A stretch of DNA of 64,000 nucleotides from Neptunicella marina. GTDB lineage: Bacteria > Pseudomonadota > Gammaproteobacteria > Enterobacterales > Alteromonadaceae. Shown in pieces: positions 28,736 to 39,281 of this stretch. The notes beneath the pieces were generated by a model. The model did not search any database. It saw only the letters and a program-made list of their open reading frames with translations, and was not told where the DNA came from. The stretch is taken from positions 1 to 64,000 of the forward strand of contig NZ_JACNEP010000010.1 in assembly GCF_014270035.1 (NCBI RefSeq). The letters are read 5' to 3'. Both the position numbers and the translations under genes were made by a program. The first letter of the stretch is position 1, and each line of letters starts with the position of its first letter.

Positions 28736-29647
28736 ATGACCAAACCTGTAAATATTACTCATCTAAAGCAACTGGAAGCTGAAAGCATCCACATTTTTCG
28801 TGAAGTTGCAGCAGAATTTGATAACCCGGTAATGTTGTATTCGGTGGGTAAAGACTCATCTGTACTGTTGCACTTAGCACGTAAAGCGTTTGCTCCCGGT
28901 AAAATACCCTTTCCACTGTTGCATGTTGATACCACCTGGAAATTCCATGAAATGATTGAGTTCCGCGATAAAATGGCGGAAAAATATGGTTTTGAATTAC
29001 TGGTGCACAAAAATCAGGATGGATTGGACATGAATATCAATCCGTTTGTGCATGGCAGTGCGAAACACACTGACATTATGAAAACGCAGTCACTCAAACA
29101 AGCATTAGACAAATATAAATTTGATGCTGCTTTTGGTGGCGCCCGCCGTGACGAAGAAAAATCGCGAGCCAAAGAGCGGGTTTATTCATTTCGTGATGAA
29201 AACCACCGCTGGGATCCCAAAAACCAACGCCCCGAACTTTGGAACATCTACAATTCCAAAATTAACAAAGGTGAAAGCATCCGTGTATTCCCGATGTCTA
29301 ACTGGACTGAACTCGACATCTGGCAATATATCTACCTAGAAAATATCGATATTCCTTCCTTGTATCTGGCGAAACCACGCCCGGTTGTTGAACGTGACGG
29401 GGTGTTGATTATGGTAGATGACGACAGAATGCCATTGAAAGACGGTGAAACACCGCAAATGAAATCTGTGCGCTTCCGTACTTTGGGCTGCTATCCACTA
29501 ACGGGAGCCGTCGAATCGACAGCGGACACCCTGCCAGATGTTATTCAGGAAATGCTGTTAACCAAAACCTCTGAGCGCCAGGGCCGTGTTATCGATCATG
29601 ACGAAGCGGGTTCAATGGAAAAGAAAAAAATGGAAGGTTATTTCTAA
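28736..29647 (+). CDS. cysD: Sulfate adenylyltransferase subunit CysD
   Basis: Forms adenosine phosphosulfate (APS) from ATP and sulfate together with CysN. 303 residues, family length 302. The PP-loop motif [15 protein letters not shown] lies at about 36-50. A conserved [15 protein letters not shown] segment lies in the middle (about 135-149), and the C-terminus carries the family's EKKKMEGYF. First gene of a tightly packed operon; its last base is the first base of the cysC start. Confidence 0.98.
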   Translation: MTKPVNITHLKQLEAESIHIFREVAAEFDNPVMLYSVGKDSSVLLHLARKAFAPGKIPFPLLHVDTTWKFHEMIEFRDKMAEKYGFELLVHKNQDGLDMNINPFVHGSAKHTDIMKTQSLKQALDKYKFDAAFGGARRDEEKSRAKERVYSFRDENHRWDPKNQRPELWNIYNSKINKGESIRVFPMSNWTELDIWQYIYLENIDIPSLYLAKPRPVVERDGVLIMVDDDRMPLKDGETPQMKSVRFRTLGCYPLTGAVESTADTLPDVIQEMLLTKTSERQGRVIDHDEAGSMEKKKMEGYF

Positions 29648-30240
29648 TGGCTGACAATATTGTGTGGCATCAGTACAAAGTCGATAAAAAAAACAGAGCA
29701 GAAGTTAACCAACAAAAACCATGTGTGCTTTGGTTCACTGGATTAAGTGGTTCTGGCAAATCGACCATCGCCAACATAGTTGAACAAAAACTGGTTAAGC
29801 GTCAGAAACACACTTATTTGTTAGATGGCGACAATATCCGTCACGGATTATGTGGTGATTTGACTTTTTCCGACAAAGACAGAGTGGAGAATATCCGTCG
29901 TATCGGGGAAGTCGCGAAATTATTTGTTGATGCAGGTGTGATTGTACTAACTGCCTTTATTTCCCCTTTTCGTACAGACAGAGACAGTGCACGCAACATT
30001 TTAGATGCAGGGGAATTTATCGAGGTTTTTGTTGATACGCCAATTTCTGAGTGCGAAAAACGCGACCCGAAAGGCTTATATGTCAAAGCCAGAAATGGCG
30101 ACATTAAAGACTTCACCGGTATTTCTTCACCTTATGAAGCGCCACAGTCTGCAGAAATCCATTTGGCTTTTGATGGCGGTGACGCCGAATCGTTGGCTGA
30201 CAAGGTCATTCAACACTTAGAACAAAACGGATATCTATAA
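29647..30240 (+). CDS. cysC: Adenylylsulfate kinase CysC
   Basis: Phosphorylates APS to PAPS. 197 residues. P-loop GLSGSGKST at about 35-43; the conserved segment [13 protein letters not shown] lies near 100-112 with the phosphorylated Ser in FISPF. The TAATG overlap with cysD and cysQ indicates translational coupling. Here cysC is separate rather than fused to cysN, and it lies between cysD and cysQ. Confidence 0.97.
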   Translation: MADNIVWHQYKVDKKNRAEVNQQKPCVLWFTGLSGSGKSTIANIVEQKLVKRQKHTYLLDGDNIRHGLCGDLTFSDKDRVENIRRIGEVAKLFVDAGVIVLTAFISPFRTDRDSARNILDAGEFIEVFVDTPISECEKRDPKGLYVKARNGDIKDFTGISSPYEAPQSAEIHLAFDGGDAESLADKVIQHLEQNGYL

Positions 30241-31007
30241 TGGCAGCGTTTAACAACCATGATGCAATTATTGAGATAGCGCATCAGGCAGGTGCTGCCA
30301 TTATGGAGATTTATCAGCGCGATTTTGATGTTGAAACCAAAGCAGATAGTAGTCCATTAACGGAAGCCGATTTAGCGGCACATAATATTATCGTAACGGG
30401 GCTGGCCAGGATTTCTGATTTACCTGTGCTTTCTGAAGAATCCGCCAGTATTGACTGGCAAACTCGCCAACAATGGCAGGAATACTGGCTGGTCGATCCC
30501 TTAGATGGCACCAAAGAATTCATCAAAAAAAATGGTGAATTCACCGTGAACATTGCACTTATTCGCAATCAAAAGCCGGTTTTTGGCGTTGTTTATGCGC
30601 CAGCTTTAGACACTACCTATGTCGGTGATGTACAAACAGGCGCAATAAAAATATCAGAAACTGAGAAACAAAATATAACAGTCAAAGCTCATCAAAGTGG
30701 CGACATTTGGCAAGTTGTAGGCAGTCGTTCCCATCAAAGTCAGGAAATACAACAATATCTGGCAAAGCTGGAGGGTGAAACCGAATTTGTTGCCATGGGA
30801 AGCTCTCTCAAACTGTGTTTGGTGGCAGAAGGCAAGGCACATATCTATCCACGCCTTGGTCCAACATCAGAATGGGACACAGCAGCGGCACAGGCAGTGG
30901 TCGAAGCTGCCGGCGGGTCTGTAAATCAATATCCGGACAATACGCCCCTACTCTACAACACCAAAGAAACCTTATTAAACCCCTATTTTGTGGTGAGCAG
31001 TAACTAA
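30240..31007 (+). CDS. cysQ: 3'(2'),5'-bisphosphate nucleotidase CysQ
   Basis: Removes the 3'-phosphate from PAP, the by-product of PAPS reduction. 255 residues. The inositol-monophosphatase fold shows [18 protein letters not shown], the metal site [10 protein letters not shown] (about 85-94) and the distal metal Asp in [11 protein letters not shown]. Overlaps cysC and cysN by one base each. Confidence 0.96.
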   Translation: MAAFNNHDAIIEIAHQAGAAIMEIYQRDFDVETKADSSPLTEADLAAHNIIVTGLARISDLPVLSEESASIDWQTRQQWQEYWLVDPLDGTKEFIKKNGEFTVNIALIRNQKPVFGVVYAPALDTTYVGDVQTGAIKISETEKQNITVKAHQSGDIWQVVGSRSHQSQEIQQYLAKLEGETEFVAMGSSLKLCLVAEGKAHIYPRLGPTSEWDTAAAQAVVEAAGGSVNQYPDNTPLLYNTKETLLNPYFVVSSN

Positions 31008-32416
31008 TGAACAATCAAAATCAACTTCTTCAATCCGATATTCTGAGCTATTTGGAACAACACGAACAAAAAGATCTGCTGCGTTTTATTACCTGCGGTA
31101 GTGTGGATGACGGTAAAAGTACCTTAATTGGTCGTTTACTTCACGATTCAAAGATGATCTTCGAAGACCAATTAGCCGCAATCACTAAAGACAGTAAAAA
31201 AGTCGGCACAACAGGTGACAAAGTCGACTTAGCTTTATTAGTTGATGGCCTGCAATCTGAGCGTGAGCAAGGCATTACCATTGACGTTGCCTATCGTTAT
31301 TTTTCAACGGATAAACGTAAGTTTATCGTGGCGGATACCCCGGGACATGAGCAATACACCCGTAATATGGTAACCGGCGCATCAACCTGTGATTTGGCGG
31401 TTATCTTAATTGACGCACGCAGTGGTGTGAAAACCCAGACTAAACGCCACTCTTTTCTGGTGTCGTTATTGGGGATAAAACACGTGGTAGTAGCCATTAA
31501 TAAAATGGATCTTATCGACTATGACCATGATGCCTATGAAAAAATAAAATCTGACTATATGCGTTTCGCCGATCAGTTAGATTTTAAAGATATTCACTTT
31601 GTGCCTATGTCCGCTCTCGAAGGCGACAACGTGGTGAATCACAGTGATAAAACCCCCTGGTATCAGGGCAAACCGTTAATGCAACTACTGGAAAGTGTTG
31701 AAATTAATAAAGATATCAATACTAAGGATTTTCGTTTCCCGGTTCAGTACGTTAATCGTCCGAACTTAGATTATCGTGGCTTTGCTGGTACGGTGGTATC
31801 AGGTACTATCAATCAGGGTGACGAAATTATCGCATTACCATCGGGGAAAAGCTCACGCATTAAATCGATTGATACCTTTGACGGCCCACTGGAACAAGCA
31901 ACACCTCCATTTGCCGTAACCTTAACATTGGAAGATGAAATTGATATTTCCCGTGGTGACATGATTGTTAAACCAGACAATCAGCCACTGCTGGCCAACC
32001 AGTTTAAAACTCATTTAGTGTGGATGGCTGAAGCCAATTTAACCCCAAATAAACAATACGAGTTTAAATTTGCCACTAAATCTCTAACCGGCTCTGTCAG
32101 CGATATTAATTATCAAATTGATGTTAATACGCTTGAACATAAAGCTGCCACCCACTTACAGCTAAATGAAATCGCCGTATGTGATATTAAACTCAATCAG
32201 GCCGTTGCATGTGATCCATACAAACAGAATCGCCATACAGGCGCATTTATTGTTATTGATCGCTTAACCAATGGTACGGTCGGCGCAGGTATGATCATGA
32301 GTGCTGGAGAAAACAAAACTACCGATACTCAATTCAGTGAATTTGAACTGGAATTTAATCAGCTTGTGAGGAAACACTTCCCGCATTGGCAGGCTCTCGA
32401 CATCAGTAAGCTGTAG
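31007..32416 (+). CDS. cysN: Sulfate adenylyltransferase GTPase subunit CysN
   Basis: GTP-driven subunit that couples GTP hydrolysis to APS synthesis by CysD. 469 residues, matching stand-alone CysN (not the CysNC fusion). G1 GSVDDGKST at about 31-39, G3 [13 protein letters not shown]4 NKMDL, then EF-Tu-like beta domains. Completes the cysD-C-Q-N operon. Confidence 0.98.
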   Translation: MNNQNQLLQSDILSYLEQHEQKDLLRFITCGSVDDGKSTLIGRLLHDSKMIFEDQLAAITKDSKKVGTTGDKVDLALLVDGLQSEREQGITIDVAYRYFSTDKRKFIVADTPGHEQYTRNMVTGASTCDLAVILIDARSGVKTQTKRHSFLVSLLGIKHVVVAINKMDLIDYDHDAYEKIKSDYMRFADQLDFKDIHFVPMSALEGDNVVNHSDKTPWYQGKPLMQLLESVEINKDINTKDFRFPVQYVNRPNLDYRGFAGTVVSGTINQGDEIIALPSGKSSRIKSIDTFDGPLEQATPPFAVTLTLEDEIDISRGDMIVKPDNQPLLANQFKTHLVWMAEANLTPNKQYEFKFATKSLTGSVSDINYQIDVNTLEHKAATHLQLNEIAVCDIKLNQAVACDPYKQNRHTGAFIVIDRLTNGTVGAGMIMSAGENKTTDTQFSEFELEFNQLVRKHFPHWQALDISKL

Positions 32417-32430
32417 CAGAGTATACCACC

Positions 32431-34161
32431 ATGACGTTATCTCAGTTGTGGGTAATCGGCCTGTTTTTAGTAACGCTATCGGCGCTTATCTTTAGCAATA
32501 AGCGCCCTTCTGCTATTTTCTCCGGACTGTTAATCCTGTTACTCGTGACTAACACTCTTAGTTTTGCCGACGTTAGCCATCATTTAACCAACAATGGATT
32601 GATTACCCTCGTTTTATTATTGATGGTGAGCGCCGCCGTGGATAAAACGTCGGTGATCAAACGCTTGGCAAGACGCCTCGTTGTAAAAGGATATAAAACC
32701 AGTTTCTGGCGACTATTTAGCCTGACATACAGTGCCTCCGCATTACTAAACAATACTGCTGTTGTAGCGACACTGATTGGTCCGGTAAAACAAAATCAGC
32801 ATCATGCACCATCACGTTTGCTTATCCCTTTATCTTATGCCGCAATATTCGGCGGTACCCTTACGCTGATTGGCACCTCAACTAATTTAATTGTTGATAG
32901 TTTTTTAATTGAACATGGTCATACAGGATTTAACTTTTGGGACTTCACCTTATTTGGTCTGATTGCGGGATTAGCCAGTGCAGTAATTTTATTCATATTT
33001 AGCTCGCGTTTACCCGATTTACAAACAACTGAAAAAACCTACAAAGACTATTTCATTGAAACTAAAGTAGAGGCTGATTCTGAACTCATAGGTAAATCAG
33101 TCGAGCAAAACCATTTACGTAATTTACCAGAGCTATTTTTAGCAGAGATCATTCGTAAAGGTCGCCTAATCACCCCAGTATCTCCTGATTTAGTGATAGA
33201 ACAAGGCGATTGCCTAATCTTTACCGGCAATATGCAAAAAGTGGATAGCCTGCAACACATTGATGGACTAAAACTGTTTGCCGAGCACAGCGGATTGCTC
33301 AACCAAAACTTAACCGAAGTGGTTATTTCCAATCGTTCTCGTGTTATTGGGAAAACACTTAAAGAAGTTGGTTTTCGGGCACTTTTTGATGCCGCCGTTG
33401 TCGCAGTGCGCCGCGATGGTGAGGCTGTCTCAGGAAAATTAGGAGAGATAAAATTACGTGCCGGGGATTTTTTAGTTCTTGCTACCGGACCTGATTTTGA
33501 AAGTCGTCACAATATCAGTAAAAACTTTTTTATTGTCAGCGAACATAATTACCAGCAAAAACTGTCATTAACGCAAGAATATCTCACCTTAGGTGGATTT
33601 ATGCTGGCTGTCACTATCGCTGCATTCAGCTCTGTTAATTTAGCGGTATCTCTGGTGGTATTAATGGGATTACTTACCTTTGCAGGTATCTGCAACGGAA
33701 ATGAGTTAAAACGTGCATTACCGATTAACTTAATTGTCGTCATAGTGGGTGCATTAAGTTTAGCAACAGCCCTGGAACAAAGTGGCGTCATAAACTTAAT
33801 CACAGATGCTGTCTATCCATCACTTAGTCAACTATCACCATTCTGGGTACTGGTCATTGTTTATCTCTTCACTTTATTGCTGACAGAAATGGTGACCAAT
33901 AATGCGGCAGCAGCACTGGCATTTCCATTTGCCTGGGGAATTTGCCAGAGTTTTAATTTACCTGTACTACCCTTTGCGCTGGCTGTGGCATTTGCAGCGA
34001 GTGCCAGTTTTATCTCACCTTTCGGCTATCAAACTAACCTGCTTGTATTCAGTGCAACTAACTATAAGTTCAAACACTTCTTACAAATTGGTATTCCGGT
34101 ATCAATCTGTTATTCAGTGGTGATTTTGTTATTGCTTAAATGGCAGTTCAATCTCGCATGA
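32431..34161 (+). CDS. SLC13/DASS-family transporter with TrkA-C domains, probable sulfate uptake
   Basis: 576 residues. About ten helices in two halves surround a soluble region (about 200-360) with two RCK_C/TrkA-C modules (LIGKSVEQNHLRNLPELFLAEI; VIGKTLKEVGFRALFDAAVVAV). The first half has NNTAVVAT and TLIGTSTNLIV, and the second TNNAAAALAFPFA, both substrate-site hairpins of the DASS/ArsB superfamily. It starts 14 nt after cysN, so sulfate is the likely substrate. Substrate is inferred from context. Confidence 0.9.
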   Translation: MTLSQLWVIGLFLVTLSALIFSNKRPSAIFSGLLILLLVTNTLSFADVSHHLTNNGLITLVLLLMVSAAVDKTSVIKRLARRLVVKGYKTSFWRLFSLTYSASALLNNTAVVATLIGPVKQNQHHAPSRLLIPLSYAAIFGGTLTLIGTSTNLIVDSFLIEHGHTGFNFWDFTLFGLIAGLASAVILFIFSSRLPDLQTTEKTYKDYFIETKVEADSELIGKSVEQNHLRNLPELFLAEIIRKGRLITPVSPDLVIEQGDCLIFTGNMQKVDSLQHIDGLKLFAEHSGLLNQNLTEVVISNRSRVIGKTLKEVGFRALFDAAVVAVRRDGEAVSGKLGEIKLRAGDFLVLATGPDFESRHNISKNFFIVSEHNYQQKLSLTQEYLTLGGFMLAVTIAAFSSVNLAVSLVVLMGLLTFAGICNGNELKRALPINLIVVIVGALSLATALEQSGVINLITDAVYPSLSQLSPFWVLVIVYLFTLLLTEMVTNNAAAALAFPFAWGICQSFNLPVLPFALAVAFAASASFISPFGYQTNLLVFSATNYKFKHFLQIGIPVSICYSVVILLLLKWQFNLA

Positions 34162-34188
34162 TGTTTATTTTCTGAATAAGAAACCTGT

Positions 34189-34215
34189 AAAAAAGGCCAC
34201 TTGCGTGGCCTTTTT
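34189..34215. terminator. Bidirectional terminator between SLC13 and cysS
   Basis: Stem AAAAAGGCCAC/GTGGCCTTTTT with loop TTGC; U runs on both strands. It serves the convergent genes at 34161 and 34231. Confidence 0.93.
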
Positions 34216-34230
34216 AAATTCAATAAATTT

Positions 34231-35613
34231 TTATATCTTTTTCCAGCTAGTGCCGCCTGGGCCATCCTCCAGAACAACGCCTAACGCTGCAATTTTGTCA
34301 CGTGCGGCGTCTGCCTCAGGCCAGTTTTTATCTGCACGTGCCTGGTTACGTTTTGCGATAAGCGCTTCAACCTGACTGACAAAGTCATCGTCATGCTGTC
34401 CTTTAAAAAACGCATCAGGCTCTTGTTGCAACAAACCCATCACACCGCCTAAATAGCGCAATATTCCCGCTAACTCCTGTGCCTTTGACATATTTTCGAC
34501 ACGGGCAATGTTAATTTCGCGCGCCAAATCAAATAATACTGACATCGCTTCCGGACTGTTAAAATCATCATCCATTGCCTGATTAAAGCGGGTTTGGTAA
34601 TCGCTTTCTGTTGGCTCAGAAATCGCAACCGCATCAATACCACGCAATGCCGTATACAATCGCTCCAAGCTCGACTGCGCTTGTTTCAGGTTATCCTCAC
34701 TGTAATTTAACTGACTGCGATAATGTGCAGACATCAGGAAATAACGCACCGTTTCAGCATCATGCTGTTTTAGTACATCCCGCAGGGTAAAAAAGTTGCC
34801 TAATGACTTAGACATTTTTTCTTCGTTAACCTGCACCATGCCTGTATGCACCCAGTAATTAACATAAGGTGTATCGTATGCGCAGCACGACTGAGCCACT
34901 TCATTTTCATGGTGCGGGAAAATTAAATCAGACCCACCGCCATGGATATCAAAATGTGCACCTAAATGTTTGTGGTTCATTGCCGAACACTCGATGTGCC
35001 AGCCCGGACGACCTTTACCCCATGGCGAATCCCAACTTGGTTCGCCTGGTTTGGCTGATTTCCACAACACAAAATCGAGAGACGATTTTTTATCTTCGCT
35101 CACTTCAACGCGTGCGCCACTTTGCAACTGCTCGAGATCCTGACGTCCCAGACAACCGTATTTAGGGTCACTACTCACGTCAAACAGCACATCACCACTT
35201 GCCGCAACATAGGCATGATTTTTAGCAATCAGACGTTCAATGATATCGATAATTTCAGCCATATGCGTGGTCACGCGAGGTTCAATATCTGCAGGCAATA
35301 AACCAATAGCATCAAAGTCTTCATGCATCATCGCAATCGTACGTTCTGTCAGTTGCTCAACGGTTTCACCGTTATCATTGGCGCGATTAATGATTTTATC
35401 GTCGACATCTGTGATGTTACGCACGTATTTAACGTCGTACCCAGCATGGCGCAGGTAACGCACCATCAGGTCAAAACTTAAATAAGTACGGGCATGCCCC
35501 ATATGACACAAGTCATACACTGTAATACCACACACGTACATGCCCACTTTGCCAGCCGCGAGCGGCTTAAATACTTCTTTTTGGCGGGACATCGTATTGT
35601 AAATGTGCAGCAT
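34231..35613 (-). CDS. cysS: Cysteinyl-tRNA synthetase
   Basis: Class I synthetase charging tRNA-Cys. 460 residues, family length about 461. Zinc-ligand Cys28 in VCGITVYD, the HIGH motif as HMGH (37-40), the second zinc region [11 protein letters not shown], and KMSKSLGN near 266. Divergent from ppiB, as often seen in gammaproteobacteria. The gene continues to its own terminator. Confidence 0.98.
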   Translation of the reverse strand: MLHIYNTMSRQKEVFKPLAAGKVGMYVCGITVYDLCHMGHARTYLSFDLMVRYLRHAGYDVKYVRNITDVDDKIINRANDNGETVEQLTERTIAMMHEDFDAIGLLPADIEPRVTTHMAEIIDIIERLIAKNHAYVAASGDVLFDVSSDPKYGCLGRQDLEQLQSGARVEVSEDKKSSLDFVLWKSAKPGEPSWDSPWGKGRPGWHIECSAMNHKHLGAHFDIHGGGSDLIFPHHENEVAQSCCAYDTPYVNYWVHTGMVQVNEEKMSKSLGNFFTLRDVLKQHDAETVRYFLMSAHYRSQLNYSEDNLKQAQSSLERLYTALRGIDAVAISEPTESDYQTRFNQAMDDDFNSPEAMSVLFDLAREINIARVENMSKAQELAGILRYLGGVMGLLQQEPDAFFKGQHDDDFVSQVEALIAKRNQARADKNWPEADAARDKIAALGVVLEDGPGGTSWKKI

Positions 35614-35769
35614 TGGTGTTTTTCCTTGAGTATATTAGGGTTTACAATAAATTGGTTGTCGATTCTACCACCCTACCGACACGCCCGCACCTGTCAATCA
35701 CACTTCAAAATACTGATCAGTCACATAAATTGCGGTACAATCTGCACTTTGCACTTAGCGGATTTAAAG

Positions 35770-36264
35770 ATGGTTAAACTACATACAAATTACGGTGTTA
35801 TCACCTTATCTATGCTAACGGATAAAGCCCCTAAAACAGTGGAAAACTTTTTAGGTTATGCCAAAGAAGGCTTTTACGACAACACGATATTTCACCGTGT
35901 TATCAATGGTTTTATGATCCAGGGCGGTGGTTTTGAGCCTGGAATGGAGCAAAAGCCAACAAAAGATCCAGTAGAAAACGAAGCGGACAATGGTGTTGCT
36001 AATAACCGTGGTACCGTTGCTATGGCGCGTACTAATGATCCACATTCAGCCACTTGTCAGTTTTTTATCAACTTAACCGACAACAGCTTCCTTAACTTCC
36101 GTGGTCAAACACCAGATGGTTGGGGTTACTGCGTGTTTGCAGAAGTTACCGACGGCATGGATGTGGTTGATAAAATCAAAGCAGTATCAACAGGCAGCCA
36201 TGGTTTCCATCAGGATGTACCAGTTGAAGATGTGGTAATTCAAAAAGTAGAACTGGAAGACTAA
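35770..36264 (+). CDS. ppiB: Peptidyl-prolyl cis-trans isomerase B (cyclophilin)
   Basis: 164 residues from ATG 35770, the same length as E. coli PpiB; a frame running back to 35494 crosses the promoter region and is not used. The core motif [20 protein letters not shown] carries the catalytic Arg and Phe, with [15 protein letters not shown] and [16 protein letters not shown] following. No signal peptide, so cytoplasmic. lpxH begins 6 nt after its stop. Confidence 0.97.
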   Translation: MVKLHTNYGVITLSMLTDKAPKTVENFLGYAKEGFYDNTIFHRVINGFMIQGGGFEPGMEQKPTKDPVENEADNGVANNRGTVAMARTNDPHSATCQFFINLTDNSFLNFRGQTPDGWGYCVFAEVTDGMDVVDKIKAVSTGSHGFHQDVPVEDVVIQKVELED

Positions 36265-36270
36265 CTCACA

Positions 36271-37005
36271 TTGAAAACCCTGTTTATTGCCGATTTGCAT
36301 TTAACAGAATCACGCCCGGATATAACCCGGGCGTTTTTGGATTTTGTTCAAACCCAAGCCATACAATGTGATGCACTTTATGTATTAGGTGATTTGTTTG
36401 AAGTGTGGATTGGCGATGATGATAACAGTCCACTTAATCAACAAGTAAAATCAGCCTTTAAACAATTGCATCAGCAGAATATTCCTGTCTATTTTATCCA
36501 CGGTAACCGTGACTTTTTAGTTGGCAAACGTTTCGCGCGCGAAACGGGAGTGACGTTACTACCAGAGCAACAAGTTATTGATTTATATGGTACTCCTGTT
36601 TTGATTATGCACGGAGATAGCTTGTGTACCCTGGATACCGACTACCAGGCATTTCGCCAACGTTCACGCAGTTGGTGGTGGAAAACAGCAATATTATCTC
36701 TTCCACTATTTATTCGCAGAAAAATTGGCGATAACGCCAGACAAAAAAGCCAGCAGGCTAACCAATATAAATCCAGTGATATTATGGATGTCACTCCATC
36801 CGAAGTTACTCAGCAAATGAAGCAAGCTGGGGTGAACACTCTCATCCATGGTCATACTCATCGTCCCAATGTTCATCAATTTAGCTTAAATGATCAATCG
36901 GCCAGGCGCATAGTGCTGGGAGACTGGTTTGAACAAAATAGCGTACTGGAAGTTACCCCAACCAGTATGCAACTACATTCATCTCCCTTGCCTAAAGCAA
37001 ACTAA
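36271..37005 (+). CDS. lpxH: UDP-2,3-diacylglucosamine diphosphatase LpxH
   Basis: Makes lipid X from UDP-2,3-diacylglucosamine in lipid A synthesis; a peripheral membrane enzyme. 244 residues from TTG 36271 (no in-frame ATG before the motif). Metallophosphatase motifs: ADLHL (residues 7-11), GDLFEVWIGDD, GNRDF, HGDSLCTLD, and GHTHRP near 200. Cotranscribed with ppiB, a common pair. Confidence 0.96.
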   Translation: MKTLFIADLHLTESRPDITRAFLDFVQTQAIQCDALYVLGDLFEVWIGDDDNSPLNQQVKSAFKQLHQQNIPVYFIHGNRDFLVGKRFARETGVTLLPEQQVIDLYGTPVLIMHGDSLCTLDTDYQAFRQRSRSWWWKTAILSLPLFIRRKIGDNARQKSQQANQYKSSDIMDVTPSEVTQQMKQAGVNTLIHGHTHRPNVHQFSLNDQSARRIVLGDWFEQNSVLEVTPTSMQLHSSPLPKAN

Positions 37006-37027
37006 AATCACTAACCTCCCCAAAAAA

Positions 37028-37046
37028 ACCACTGAACAATAGTGGT
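37028..37046 (+). terminator. Weak hairpin after lpxH
   Basis: ACCACT/AGTGGT stem with a 7-nt loop, followed by CATATTTTC rather than a true U run. Possible terminator of ppiB-lpxH. Confidence 0.35.
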
Positions 37047-37075
37047 CATATTTTCATCATAGAAGTTTCATATTT

Positions 37076-37093
37076 GTGTCAAGTAAACGTCAC
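37076..37093 (+). promoter_or_regulatory. Possible Pho box upstream of the PhoX-like gene
   Basis: GTGTCAA-GTAA-ACGTCAC: two 7-mers separated by 4 AT-rich nt. Compared with the PhoB pattern CTGTCAT-N4-CTGTCAC, five of seven positions match in each half. It lies about 150 nt before the PhoX-like start. A later inverted repeat (TTTCAGA-GCAA-TCTGAAA, 37147-37164) and a TATAAT at 37215-37220 also occur in this leader. Confidence 0.4.
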
Positions 37094-37245
37094 TTGTGCT
37101 TTGTTAGGCTACGGCGCGTATTGATCAGGGTAATGCACTCCGACTCTTTCAGAGCAATCTGAAAAGCTTAAACCCCGTCAATCTCATACTAAAACTAGAG
37201 CCTGTTGCTCTGACTATAATGATGCTAATCACAAGGACTATAACA

Positions 37246-39207
37246 ATGATGATTGAGTCTAAACTGGCTAAATCTATTCGCGCGCTTTTGATCACTATGC
37301 CTGTAGTATTACTTGCTGCATGTGGCGACGGCGATGATGGCAAAGATGGTGTAAACGGTACTAATGGTACTGATGGCGCATCAGCTTTAACTAAAGTTGT
37401 TACTCAGGAAGCAAGTGAAGCCTGCCCATACGGCTCCACATTAGTACAGGCAGGTGTTGATGCTAACGCCAATGGTGAACTGGACGCTGCAGAAGTACAA
37501 AGTGAATCAAGCGTTTGTTCAGCTCCTAGTGCCAATGCTCAAATGATTTCCTCTACCGCTCAAATTAAATTCGAAGAAGTTGCCGCACCTCTTTCAAACT
37601 ATGACAAACGCCAGATTATGGTAGGTCAGGCTAAAGTAGTTGATGGTGAACAGGAAAAAGCCTTAGATGTGGGTTACCACATTCTGGCTCGTTCTGGAGA
37701 CCGTTTTGGCGACGTAGTATTTGGTCAGCTAGTCGATAAAGATGGTCAGCCAATGTATGGCGAAGATGGTGCGCGTAAAGTATCTGATGCTAACGAGCAT
37801 ACCTCGTTATTACCTATTGACGATAAGCTGTTCTCTGTATCTCAAATGGAATCACGCCCCGGCGCTATGTTCCTGATGGAATTAAATCAGGATCAGACTA
37901 CGGGTGAATTAAGCGTTAAAAACATGAGTCAAATTGACCAGTCAGGTGTTGACGGTGGTTGGGTACACTGTGCCGCATCTGTCACTCCATGGACCACTCA
38001 TTTAGCCTCTGAAGAATATGAGCCAGACGCATCAAACCCAGCTAGCGCGTCAAGTATGAACGAATACATGGGCCTGGTAGGTGATACTAATCCATATTTC
38101 TACGGCTGGAATATAGAAATAGAAGTGAGCGAAGATGCCACAACCGACCTGAACAAGCATTATGCAATGGGTCGCCTGGCCTTCGAATTATCTTACGTTA
38201 TGCCTGATTCAAAAACGGTTTACATGTCAGATGATGGTACCAACGTCGGTTTCTTCATGTTCGTTGCTGATACTGCCGGTGATCTAAGTGCTGGTACATT
38301 GTATTCAGCCAAGTGGAACCAAACGTCAGCCGAAAATGGCGGTGCGGCTGACCTGACCTGGGTAAACCTTGGGCATGCAACTGATTCTGAAATCAGCGAT
38401 TATGTACATGGTTCATCAACACAAGCAGCCTTAGGTTTCGCTGATATTTTCGATGTGGATACCGAAAACTGTACCACTATCAGTGCTAACGGTAAGACTG
38501 AGTGTTTAGAGCTTCGTTCCGGTATGGAAAAAGCAGCATCCCGCATGGAAACCCGTCGTTATGCCGCATTAACGGGCGCAACCACTGAATTCCGTAAGGA
38601 AGAAGGTATTACCTTTGCACCAGACCGTAACAAGGTTTACGTGGCTATGTCAGAAGTTGCAAAAGGCATGACTGATGGTGCTGGCGATATCCAGCTAACC
38701 GAAAACAAATGTGGTACGGTTTACGAACTAAACGTAGCCACAGATGCAGTGAACGATACTGCCGGTAACGCGATTAACTCAAGCTCTGTTGTTAAAGATA
38801 TGACGGCATTGGTTGCGGGCCGCCCAGTATCAGGCGAGGACCCACAAGTCGCAGGCTTTGAAGGCAACAACTCTTGTCATATCAATGGTATCGCTAATCC
38901 TGATAACGTGACCTACATGGCAGGTCACAATCAGTTAATTATCGGTGAAGATACCGGCAGTGGCCACCAAAACGATGCGATCTGGACCTATGATTTAGAC
39001 GCAGGCAGCCTGACTCGTATCCAGACCACACCTTACGGTTCAGAAACCACATCACCTTACTGGTATCCAAACATCAATGGTTGGGCATACCTGATGAGCG
39101 TGGTTCAACACCCTTATGGTGAATCTGATGGTGATAAAGACACAGGTACCGGTGAAGGTCGTGCTTACACTGGTTACGTGGGTCCATTCCCAGCCAAAGC
39201 TGAATAA
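37246..39207 (+). CDS. PhoX-like (DUF839) lipoprotein
   Basis: 653 residues from ATG 37246 (AAGGA 8 nt upstream; the ATG at 37219 lies on a TATAAT-like element). The lipobox LLAAC follows a hydrophobic stretch (ALLITMPVVLLAAC), then a collagen-like Gly-rich segment (GDDGKDGVNGTNGTDGA), then a small Cys-containing repeat domain. The main body has the PhoX/DUF839 signature CAASVTPWTTHLASEEYEP near residue 240 and a C-terminal beta-propeller segment ending GEDTGSGHQND. PhoX enzymes are Ca2+-dependent phosphatases releasing phosphate from organic esters. Most PhoX are Tat-secreted, but this one looks like a Sec-exported lipoprotein. Activity is inferred. Confidence 0.8.
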   Translation: MMIESKLAKSIRALLITMPVVLLAACGDGDDGKDGVNGTNGTDGASALTKVVTQEASEACPYGSTLVQAGVDANANGELDAAEVQSESSVCSAPSANAQMISSTAQIKFEEVAAPLSNYDKRQIMVGQAKVVDGEQEKALDVGYHILARSGDRFGDVVFGQLVDKDGQPMYGEDGARKVSDANEHTSLLPIDDKLFSVSQMESRPGAMFLMELNQDQTTGELSVKNMSQIDQSGVDGGWVHCAASVTPWTTHLASEEYEPDASNPASASSMNEYMGLVGDTNPYFYGWNIEIEVSEDATTDLNKHYAMGRLAFELSYVMPDSKTVYMSDDGTNVGFFMFVADTAGDLSAGTLYSAKWNQTSAENGGAADLTWVNLGHATDSEISDYVHGSSTQAALGFADIFDVDTENCTTISANGKTECLELRSGMEKAASRMETRRYAALTGATTEFRKEEGITFAPDRNKVYVAMSEVAKGMTDGAGDIQLTENKCGTVYELNVATDAVNDTAGNAINSSSVVKDMTALVAGRPVSGEDPQVAGFEGNNSCHINGIANPDNVTYMAGHNQLIIGEDTGSGHQNDAIWTYDLDAGSLTRIQTTPYGSETTSPYWYPNINGWAYLMSVVQHPYGESDGDKDTGTGEGRAYTGYVGPFPAKAE

Positions 39208-39241
39208 TCTCTATTCAGTGAAAAACAATAATTAAAAATTC

Positions 39242-39262
39242 AGGGGGCTATTGCCCCCTTTT
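39242..39262 (+). terminator. Hairpin between the PhoX-like and cytochrome genes
   Basis: Perfect 7-bp GC stem (AGGGGGC/GCCCCCT) with loop TATT followed by TTTTG. It can terminate part of the transcript, so the downstream gene may be expressed at a lower level by read-through. Confidence 0.75.
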
Positions 39263-39281
39263 GTTCTATCTGGAGATTGCC

